DNA from: Branchiostoma floridae
Lineage: Eukaryota; Chordata; Leptocardii; Amphioxiformes; Branchiostomatidae
Direction of reading: 5' to 3'
NCBI RefSeq assembly: GCF_000003815.2
Contig: NC_049994.1
Coordinates: forward strand, 13,315,039-13,379,038
DNA length: 64,000 bases
Every line of letters begins with the position of its first letter. Position 1 is the stretch's first letter. The translations under genes were made by a program, and so were the position numbers. This document shows, piece by piece, positions 33,101 to 43,800 of the stretch. A model generated the notes under the pieces. The model saw only the letters and a list, made by a program, of their open reading frames with translations. It ran no database searches and was not told the origin of the DNA.

Positions 33101-36100
33101 GAATAAATAAAAAATGAAATCATATACTACCACAATGCAATCAATAAAGCGACAACAGGGGTATGATTGAACAAATTCTTCCAAACTTTGTTCTGTATAC
33201 TTTCATCTTAAGTAAGAAGATTCACACACTTACTCAGATCATATACATCTTTATCATACAAGATACTTTCAACATAAGATATTTACCTGAGAATGGAACA
33301 TCCCTGAGTACGGTAGGTCCCCAGCCCCTGTACAGGGACAGTATACCTCCACTCTGTACAGAACTTCTGATACACGACTTCAGCTCTGGGGAGGACACAC
33401 AAAACAGTAAGACTTTAGAATATCAGGTCTCTTTCAATATTTACAGCAGTTATATACATGACCATATACTGTATAATAGATCATACAATTGCTATCTCAG
33501 TACTTTACAGAAATGTGGCAAAATCCAGTTACATTCTGTTCACTACATACATACAAGGCTCCCATATTCACGTGAAGGAGTGAGTATGGAAGGCCCGGTA
33601 AACTACTATGTACATGTAGATAGGATGGCACCTGGGCTAATCTGGCTAACCTATTTTAACCCAATAGTAATCCTTACTATACTAAATTGAAAGCATCTGG
33701 TTATGTGTAACAACTCATTTGGTATGTTTATAAGCACATTAAAATGAATTACCTTGGTATGTAAGTTTCTTGGACTGCATTTTTGTTCTTATCAACTCCA
33801 AAGGGCTGATGGCAGTCACCGCAATTACTGCAGGTACATGGGGGAAAAAAAGGTATTAAACTCTACAGATCATTTCACATCTGCAATATGTACCTGTATG
33901 TAAGTACCTGAGTTATTGTGTACGGTCAGAACTGTTCAAAAGAAATATCTATGTATGATCAATTGATCGATGATATGTTTGATTTACTCAAGAACGACAA
34001 ACCACCAAGTTGGTAATGTGACAGATCTTTCCTTCACATCATGTTACAAAGTCATCTACAGTTTAAACTATTACTATGACTGTTATATGACAACACTACA
34101 CTCTCATTTCATCTTATGAGAGTTCAACACAAACAAAAAACACAGTTTACAATTTCCAGCGATGATTTATGATTAATGATTGTGGTAATGAACTTACTCC
34201 TTGCGATGCTGCCTGCCACTATCGGCACCGTGTAGTTTTTCTTCCCCGGCACAAACCCCATGGCTTCCTTCAGGTTATCGTACGCGGTGAAGTACACCAC
34301 TGTCGCAGGTACCGCCATTATGCTGTACACAAGGAAATAAGAGGTAAAAATCTCAAATCTTCTGGCAAACTATACCTTCTCGTCCTTGCTTCACATAAGC
34401 TTTCAGAAGAGAAACTGTCTCGTATTTATACATATATCAGTGCATGTTTCACTAGTTCATCTTGAACCTTTCTAAATAAGGGTATAAAGAAATGCCTAAC
34501 ATTAAATAACAAACCATCAGGACATAATGCTCTTGCAGGATGGGTGGATATGATTTCAGATAAAGTACAGTGCATTTGAATATATTTGGCAGCGAACTTC
34601 AGTCTTCTATGCACTGGTGGCCTCATGACCATATCATGTTGCAAAATGACAACTGACATAAGAGGACAATGTGAACTCTCTACATGTATATCAAAGAATA
34701 AAATGGGATATACCCCAGGAGAGCTACATATACAAATATAGAGTTGACTATAGAGATACATGCACGTTACTACAGAGAATTTGTAATAAAAACTTTAAAA
34801 AGCAAACAATTCAATTCTCTTGCACAGTTTGCACTACAAGTTTGTGACAATCTACTATGTATATAATCAACCTTTCTGTATGTTAATTGAGCACTACTGC
34901 ACTAGTATGCTGCTTTCATTACTGGGGAAACTGAGGTAGAACTTACAGAGTCGGTGGCAGCCCACTCCACAGAGACCTGAGGCCTTCATTTCTGGAGATC
35001 TGTACAAAGGCATCCTGTAGGAAGAGGTCAGGGTTGTACATGTTCAGAATCAGATACTCCACACTTTAACTTAAACTATAAATTCACATTTTAAAAAAAT
35101 CCTACAGACAATGCTAAATTCTAAACTAGTGCTCTGTATCAGAATTTGAAATGATTTGGGCTTTTTTCCCAACTGACCTAACATAGATTCCTCTAGCTCT
35201 TTTTGACAAGTACAATGAACAGTCTAAGGACTGCAACCCTTTCCAGTAGCATGCATGTCGGGTAAGTGACTCCTGACATCTAGGTCCAGATTAAGAGTCA
35301 TCACTGCCAGTAACCACTGTACTATATAACACTGTACAAACTGTAACATATTCAATCTTTTGACATCAATGACTAACTTGATATTATCTTAAATGACATT
35401 CACAGAAGATCTATATGATTATGAACACAAGTTGTGATGTAATCATTTACAGAACTCACCAGTGTCCCATTGAATTTCCCCGGCATCCTGTACCAGGGTT
35501 TTAAGGAGGATGTGCTGTTCCCATTGAGGCACACACACAGGTGGTCCATCAATCCATTACAGTATAGGAAACAGTTTCCTACAGGCAGGAAAACACATGT
35601 AGGATATAAACACCAGCATACATGAACCAGGGTTATCACCAGGTAGTGGTGCGTACCTAAACTCAATTTCAGGTTCAGGTCCGGATTCAGGTCCAGCAGT
35701 TCAGGTTCAGGTCTGGACTTATAAGTCCGGACCTGAACCCATCATTGCATATTATGTGCATTTTTTTTTAGGGGGAGGGGGGATGGTGCATATAAAATTG
35801 CATGTTAGCATGACTTGAAATGCAATGTGAAAAATACATGAAAATAATATACAGCCAGTGTAAACACGAAATGTGTTTTGTCTTTTTTCACTGCAAATTG
35901 CACTGTCTATGGAAGGTTTTAGATGGTTAAGAACAAAATAAGGGAATGTAAGTGACAGTTTGCTTTTTGCAAGTCCGGACTTGGCTCCGGACATTTAGGT
36001 TTTTTTTTTTACTTGGACCTAAACATTTTTAGGTCCAAGTCCGGGCTTTAGGTACATACCACTATCACCAGGCTGTGACTTGGATCCCCTATGCTGTGAT

Positions 36101-39100
36101 TTGCATCCCTACGCTGTGATTTGGGCCCCTACGTTGTGTTTCAACCAGCAAAGGGGATTTTTATGTCGTATTGTAAGGCCATGTTGATTTGATTATATGG
36201 ATGGCATCCTCCGGGAACTCCAAAACTGATGCGAGCGAGCGAATAAAAAAAAAGTTTGGCCAAAAAAAAAAAGTTGCCTTCAGTATGAAATCAAAGTGGC
36301 CAGGAAGGTTGAACATAGGCCTAAACACCCATAGTTTGGTATCCCAACAGTTAGGTGTAGAGACCAGAACTTCATACGGGTGCAAAACATTTTTTTCTTC
36401 TTGGACCAATCCTAAAAAAACAGCCCTGGAAAAAAACCCCAGAGGAACAGGTTTCCCCAATTACAAAATGGACCCGCTATGTCGGCACCCATTTGGGGTC
36501 TACCGGGGGGGGGGGGGGGGGGAGGGGCCAAGAAGACAACAAGAGCGAAGTCAAGTAGACTTTATAGTCAATTGCACCAAGTTTCTACAGTCAAAGGTAC
36601 AGAGACAGCTAGCCTTTATTACATGGAGATGGGATTTTAAAATGCAGTGGGAGTGGAAATGGCCGAAAATTGGTGCGAGCGCGGATGTCATCCATATAAT
36701 CAAATCAACGTGGCCTAACAAAGGTAAAAAATACTGGCTTTATTTCACTAAATTTGGCCTTCAAAATGCATAAAATGGTGTTTGTGTGAGAGTTACAAAT
36801 CTAAAAACTTTGGAGGGAAAGATTCCCCCAGACACCCTACAATGCTTAGTGGCTTTGCTGCACTAAGGTGCCCCTATGCTGTGAAAAAATCCTGGTGAGA
36901 ACACTGCACGAACGAGCATGCACAAACATACAACATTGGCTAGCAGATTACTACTTTGTGAATGAATTCAATTATTTTGGGCCCTGAATAATACTTGTAA
37001 TGTTACAATTTACCTTTGGCAAAGGGTTTTTGCTGAGCTTGGAGACGGATTTTCACCACATCCAGAGGGGTGACTGGAAAATACAGAGCAACAAGAATGT
37101 TGTGTGAGAGTAATACATGTAAAGGTTTACCTGAAATCAAGTTTTTAAACTTAAGTTATGAAACATTTTACGACCCAGAATGTACAAGAAAATATGCTCT
37201 GTAAAAAAAATCACTGTTATGATACAGAACATGTGAATCAACCCCTGAAACACGTACTTTTGTAAGAACAGTTTAAGAAAGTCCTTGTCTTCCTTATTAA
37301 TGTATCAAAAGTACACATTCGTTGTTTGAAATGTTATTCAATAACCAGTACTGGTCATTGAGGCTCTTGTACAAATGTAGTATTGTTTGGGTGTAGTCTT
37401 TTATTTTACATTTCCATTTTGTCTCTCTGATCTATTAATTTCAACAACCAAAAAATCAATTTCATGTGATTTTGCAATGCAGAAACTACATTACAACACA
37501 GATTCATCACATCATGTGATGGAAAGAATCTAGGACCACTTTAAGCCCAGACATGGTGAATGTGGCACACAAAAATGTCACATCTTTAAATAGCCACATG
37601 GCCATGACACTGCTCTGATCAGTGTTTACATACGACATTAGGGGCAGGGACTGTTTGAGAGTTTACTCATTCTAAACTAGACTCTAATTGAACATTTTGT
37701 GGACACAAGTATTCAGCAAAGGTTTTCAACACAATTTAACTACTGTGATGTGGGTCAATATCGATCTTGTATTGGTTATACAAGTATATCTCACACTGTT
37801 GCCTGGAGAGGGAGAAGCAATAAGAAAAAAAAAGAAATATTATGCAAAGGGCTTGTATAATCTTTCCTCATCCTACATTTATGTGTTTTTTGGTTAAATC
37901 TGACTACATTTATTTCATGAAACTGTTTGACTTTGCACCAAGGTACAGATTGTCAGCTCTGTCTCTGTTTTCGTGTTGATTTTCTAATTCTTTTAAACTT
38001 TAAAGTCTGCGAGGCCTAATCCTCTACTGCTTCAACCAGCAGTAACTGGGACCATCTCAAAATGGAAGAAGGAATTTCACAGCACAGACAGGGCTATACG
38101 TAATACTACCAAATGGAGATGGTTGAGTAACAACTATTGATAAGGCAAAGATCAATACATGGCGTATCAGCTGTCTGCTGACCCACATTCCCTGTGTTGA
38201 CATCAGCTATGTACATGTGATGTTTGTTGTTTATGTTCAACCATAGAGGTTACAGAGATCAAGGATAAAAATTTTATGAAAAATTTACAAATTTAAGGAC
38301 TTTGACAAATTTTTCTGTTTTGCTTGCACTTGCATAAAATCGTATTACAAACAGTGCGTAATAAACAATTTGATAAATATCTTGTGTTATCATGCAGCTA
38401 TCCCAACAGTTACTTTTCTGAAAATGAGCAGTCAGACATTATAACTGTCAGCGGAACAGCACAGCTATACATAGATCATATAAAACAGACATTATGATCA
38501 TGAGCCAGACCTGACCCAGTTTTCCAGGCTGCCATGTGAGCAGAACATGTGTTTGTCCCAACATATGGGTCAGGAGTGAGGATCAACATGGGGTTTACAA
38601 GTATATACAATTTGGGGGGGATTGTGATGATGAGGACAGAGGTGAACCATCTTTTTAATAGTATCAGGTAAGTGAGAATACTGCAATGTGTAAATTTTAT
38701 ACATTTGATAACAAAAACATTTGATTTTATTCTTGATATGTATGGATACATGGAATTCTCCATTGGAATCCTGCCTGAGCCATATATATTATACAGTATG
38801 CAATAGTTCACATAACTACGATGTTTCTCAATTTCACCTTCAGAAATGGGCTTCTTCTTTCTTCTTTTCATGTTGTCGACCAAGAGGCCTTTACCTTTAA
38901 CACCTTTGCGCTCGCACATGCACAGTTACAGTTAACTCTGTGAAAGAGCTTATTCAAATCCTGTATCGAGACACTGAATGTTTTAAAATGGACTGCAGGA
39001 TGAAAGATCATCGACATCATCTTAGATGTGCGCAAAACCCCTTTATGCGCCGCAGACTGTTTCTGGTTTGAACCAGCTCCCACAGTAGGGCCTTGTCTGG

Positions 39101-39499
39101 AGAACATCTAGGTCATCGACCTTGCAAAAGTCAACAGCTCAAAGGTCCTCAGCGGTGAAAAACAAAATTTCAGACAAACAGATCATGGCGCATAAATAGT
39201 AACGACCTAGCTTACAATGTACTTTTAAAGATCTAGGTACTAAACAGCGAAAAATAAAGAAGAAAAAGCATATTTTGATTTTGAATAACACGTGCTGAGC
39301 AGCATACACAATCCATTTGTCACATAGATCATATTAATTATGATCAGCAGAATTCATACAGTCTAACATTTTATGGTCGGCATGAAGACTCTGTTTCTTA
39401 AGACTTACCAAACAGAGACGTAAGAAATGCCCCAGAACAAGACGCTGCCATCTGCTGCAGAGGCGTGATCCTAGTGGTGGTATGACCTCTCCTTGCCAT
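30183..39499 (-). CDS. SLC25A40: Mitochondrial carrier of the SLC25A39/SLC25A40 type
   Basis: Eleven exons: 39499-39409, 37073-37014, 35578-35460, 35014-34947, 34322-34198, 33827-33753, 33385-33287, 32631-32522, 32100-32019, 30990-30913 and 30310-30183. They encode 344 residues with all phases consistent, close to the usual length for this carrier. The three carrier signatures are visible: [24 protein letters not shown] and [11 protein letters not shown]. Subfamily hallmarks include ITPLQQM near the start, [36 protein letters not shown] and [15 protein letters not shown] near the end. SLC25A39/40 and yeast Mtm1 are inner-membrane proteins; the vertebrate pair is implicated in mitochondrial glutathione import. 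One lancelet gene may be co-orthologous to both. Introns carry several inverted-repeat elements. The last exon ends in an Arg/Lys-rich tail ([17 protein letters not shown]). Confidence 0.93.
30350..30516. repeat. Foldback element in the last intron of SLC25A40
   Basis: Left arm (AGTACAATACTAAACTTTCT ... CGCCTTCTTCAGGA) and right arm (TCCTGAAGAAGGCG ... AGAAAGTTTAGCATTGTACT) are imperfect reverse complements of 70-80 bp with an 18-bp loop. It lies 40 bp upstream of the last exon's acceptor. Confidence 0.8.
35643..36066. mobile_element. MITE-like element rich in AGGTCCGGA/GGTTCAGG motifs
   Basis: Ends GTAGTGGTGCGTACCTAAA and TTTAGGTACATACCACTATC form imperfect terminal inverted repeats. Inside are repeated GTTCAGGTCCGGAT-like and reverse-complement motifs. 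Located between exons 3 and 2 of SLC25A40. Four degenerate copies of a (C/T)GCTGTGATTTG-type 25-bp unit follow at about 36070-36145. Confidence 0.6.
36177..36715. mobile_element. PIF/Harbinger-like non-autonomous element with TAA target duplication
   Basis: Terminal inverted repeats beginning GGCCATGTTGATTTGATTAT and GGCCACGTTGATTTGATTAT run about 30 bp. TAA flanks both ends, matching the TWA target preference of PIF/Harbinger elements. The body holds poly-A tracts and a run of about 17 G (36506-36522). The open frame across it is low-complexity and not a credible gene. Confidence 0.65.
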
Positions 39500-39719
39500 G
39501 TTGGTCTCGTCTCTTCCAGTTGTTTACACAGGCTTGCTGCTATCTAAAAGTCCTCAACAACCACATTGCACACTTCTTAAGACGTCCAGTTGTCTTGGAC
39601 TTCCTTCCAAAGTCGTCTGTCCTTAGGAGAAGCTTTAAAACGTCCTTAATTTCATGGAAGATTCAGAAGTTTGCACGCACGTTTGCAACAAACCCTCTTT
39701 CGTCATGGATTACGCAAAG

Positions 39720-39733
39720 TTTCCCATCATGCA
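39720..39733. promoter_or_regulatory. Possible ZNF143/THAP11-type promoter motif
   Basis: TTTCCCATCATGCA lies 221 bp upstream of the SLC25A40 ATG and resembles the SBS-type core (TTCCCAGCATGC) common at housekeeping and mitochondrial-gene promoters. Single match by eye. Confidence 0.3.
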
Positions 39734-40137
39734 ATGTTTGACCTCTGACCTAAAAGGGGTGTGACGGATTAAGGCGGGAAATTCAAATCTCCATTTCCAA
39801 GCAGATGTTGGGTATATCGGGCTTCTCTGAATATGGCACGATTCTGAGCCTTTGAATGACATTTTTACCTACACAAAAAAGTAGCGATATAGCACTGCAG
39901 TGTTTGACATTTTGCTTTATAGACTTACACATAGTCAGTATTTTTACATATACCTGAAATTATATATGGATATATCAATTTATTTACGTCATGAAAGATA
40001 TCAATACAATTGCAGCTATTGTCAGGTACCGTTTACAGCAATATAATGTTAAAGTAAAGACAGTAACCCTCAGTTGTGTTGTAGTAGTGCAATGCTGCAA
40101 TGCAACTTACAATATTCATAAATGTTCATCATCTGTT

Positions 40138-40590
40138 CACAACATACACAGAATCATATCAAGTATGGACTCGTTGACCTTTATAACAAAATCGAACAAA
40201 ACACAAGCTCAAGTTTTATTGATTTTCTGTTAAATATTTTGGCACTACATCTACTTCGGTAACATTATTACTTCCATGTCACAAAAACTGATATCCGATG
40301 TTAGTGATACATCACATATTGCACAAATTACTAGCGCTAATACTTACAGCAAAGTAATGTAGTTATCCAACTCATAACAACCTGTTGAGACGACTAACAA
40401 ATACAGCTAAGTAAATAGTAGAGAAGATTCATCCCTCAAGCTACCGACATCTTGCACACTGCAGTAGTCCCTCAGAAAGACATCTGGGGCCGCATAGTTC
40501 AAGTTTTGAACTTTTATTCGTAACATACAAAGAATCATATCAAGAATGGACCCATTGGCCTTTGTAACAAAATCGAACAATACAGCTAAG
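40138..40590. repeat. Direct repeat of about 68 bp, two copies
   Basis: Copies at 40138-40206 and 40521-40590 share CATAC(A/C)(A/C)AGAATCATATCAAG, ATGGAC, and TAACAAAATCGAACAA. They lie in the spacer between the SLC25A40 promoter and the NHL gene's 3' end; no gene is seen in 39740-40895. Confidence 0.7.
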
Positions 40591-40895
40591 TATGTGGGCA
40601 TAAGAGCCCGGCCCATATCTTGTAAATTATGTATGTCAGAATCGCACGCGTATCAGCGTTTCCCCTACAATAATCGCAAGCGCTCGTGGAAAGCTAGTCT
40701 CTACCAGACTCCAGACTGGTGGAATAGGAATAGCGGGCTTTGGCCAAATTAGGAACAAAAGCCTAGGAGTGCTCTGTAAAAAGACTGACTGAAATCCCAT
40801 GGCAAATCATTTGTCCCTATTCTATCATATTCTTCTCTTTCTAGATTTTTTTTAATCCAGCTGACACGCGAAGAATAGCTGCAGGGACATCCCAA

Positions 40896-43800
40896 TCAGT
40901 AGTGTGGCAAAATGACAACACTATCATAGTCGACGAGAACCACCTGCCCATCAGGGCCCGTGGCAATAGCAGTGCCGACCATAGTAACCCCAGTGGTGAC
41001 GTCCCGGACAAACTCCCCCCGCCGCGTCAACATCTTCACTACGTTGCTTCCCGGGTAGGTAATGAGGATATACCCCGAGCTGGTGGCACAGATTCCACCC
41101 AGAGCCCACCGGCCTGGTACATCTACAGCAATTATCCCTTTAAACCTGAACAAGAAGCCTAGGGAGGAGTTGAAGACGTATACGTAGTCACTATGTACAG
41201 CAAAAATGCGTCCTTCGTCGTCAACAGAGACGGAATCAAAATGCCCGTTCTGCTCCAGATGAACCACGTGCAATACGGCGCCATCAGGCCGCAGAACGGC
41301 AATAGTTGACCATGTGTTGAACCCTGTAACGATAATGTTGTCGCTCCTTCTGTCTACGGCGATACCAAAGAACTTCAGGCCTGGCTCGTTTGCCGTGAAC
41401 CCGAGTTTGACACAACCGCACGCTGTGTACTGCATGATGAAATATCTATTCACGTCAATGACATGGCGGCCTATAACCCATAGATCTCCCTCAGAATCCA
41501 TGGTGATGTAATATGGATTCATTAACTGGTTTTCTGTACCGGAAATGACCGCGGGAAACATGCGCAGAAAGACGCCCGACATGCTGAAGACCTGGACCCG
41601 TTTGTTGTACACGTCAGTCACGAAAATCTCGTTGCTAGGCGACACGACGAGGTCGCTAGGCCAGTTGAACTCCCCGGGCCCTGATCCTCTTTGCCCGAAT
41701 GTGATTTTCCCAGCTATCGTTGCGGTACCTGCGCTTCCGTCTGGAAAAGAAAACGTTCAACAATACATGTAGACTCTATAGCTAAGCACTGATCGAAAAT
41801 TGCTCGGTATATATTCTAACTTTTATAAAGGGTTTCTGTTTCTTAGTAGTTCAATGTGTATTTATTGGTACTTTGGTGCACTTAATTCATGTGTAACCTT
41901 ATCAATATAAGGAACTTAATGCCGAGCTGTTTGTGGAAACTGGAAAAAAACATGGATACATAAAAATATACACAAATAATTTGTTCACCTTCTTTCGCAG
42001 AACCCAGCTCCTTTGAACAGTTGTGTGATTCCAAAAATATGTCCAACCTCAAGTCGTTTTCTCGTCTTTTGATTGGTGGAACCTGAGATGGGAACAATAA
42101 ACGTTAAAGAATCACTTTGTACAAACTATTTGTATTGCCCTAACCAAAGGTTCACAACTTTTTTGTGCCGAAACTATCTATCTTTAGCTAATTATAATTA
42201 CTTACACACTTAACATTCGTATTTAAACTGTGAAATAATGTATCATATGTTGAGATGCCCATCTAGTGATATGCTGTACTCACAGGGGCAGTACTTGTGT
42301 GTGTTTGATCTGTTTTTATTGCCATAAAGGAAGTCGTTGACAATGGCCTTGCAGGTTCAGTTGATGTCATTTCCGGATCCGGGTCGGTTTCAGCCACAGA
42401 GTCTCCCAAAGTGGCAGACATGTTTCTGGATGTTGCTGTCGTCAGTAGCTGCAAGAAGAGAACACATTGGATGATTACCAACTGACTATCTCCAGCCCTC
42501 ATGCATCTTGTAGGATGACATCAGGGACGAGGGGATACATGTATATAGACTTAGTCATGTTTCCCGCAACGCCCCAATGCGACATGGGGTAGTAGACATG
42601 TCCACTCAGCATATGCATGCCATGGCCGGCAGGAGAAAGGTACTTGTAACTGATAACCTCCTTCTCAGACTTCGGGAGCGTTAATTTTTATGACCATGGG
42701 GAAGGGCTGATTCGGGATTTTCAACATGGGCTGGGGCTCTCTATGCCGGGAAAGAGTTGCGATAAAACTCCATTTCCCAGCATAGAGCTAGAGATCCTTA
42801 GCCCATGTTGAAAATCGCGAATCAGAACTAAAAAAATGACAGAATAAACGCCGCCCCACCAGAAGTCTGTGAAGGAGGCTAGGCAGCTGATGAGGGGTTA
42901 CCGAAAAAGTGAGAAAACGTGAAGTTAGCAGTTCGCACAGAATCTAACTAATCATATGTATTTTCTAACCGGGAAAGCGGTGACGTCATCTTGCTTCTGA
43001 TGCCAGCTGGAGACGCTGAGCAGGAGGACGGCTCCTGCAATGATCAGCGTTACCATGGCGACCGTCGTCCTGGCAACGCAAGCGTGGTGAACGCGAGGAG
43101 TGGTGTGGCCGCGTTGATCACGTAGGGTGTTCCCCTCTTTGTCTCCATCATCTGTTAATGGGATGAATTTGAGGTGGAATTTGAAAATCTTGCTGGCAGC
43201 TGTATCAGATGTGTTTTCAGACACATGGATGGCATCTGCGTGCGCATCAAGTTTCGACCATTTTGAATTTAAAAAAAAAAAAGAAGTTTGCGACCACATT
43301 GTTAATTAATCGTACAAAGAAGCTACAATGTTAGTAAATACTAGTATGGTCGGTACGTTGCTATAAAAATCGGAAAACGGATACTATTGTCGTAGAAAGC
43401 CAAATTCAATTCCAAAGACAAGAAGAAAATGTAAAGAACAAATAAAGTATCTCCGGTTTGGCCTGGTATACAATCTTCTGTGTGTCGTCTGTTAAACCTT
43501 CTTGACCAGTTAGATTTGACTACTTTTTGCCCTACTTCGCAAACACGCATAATTTTTGTCTGCATAGATGATCTCATCCATATATTGCCTATCCATCAAT
43601 ATGCCATTAACTAATATACATGTTTTTGTGTGTATTTCAGTTGAAATAAAAATATCATCCCTACTGTACTTATGGTTTGATCGTTCGCTAATAAAAATTC
43701 AAATCAGTTCTTCTGTGATCCTGGTTCGAAGATTACTAAGCGTACCAGCGCACTGCTAATTGTGAATATGTATTTATGTATTTCATATTCATATTCAGCT

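Noticed and set aside
36189-36773. 194-codon plus-strand open frame
   Set aside because: It runs through a non-autonomous transposon with poly-A and poly-G tracts; composition is low-complexity and it lies antisense in an SLC25A40 intron.
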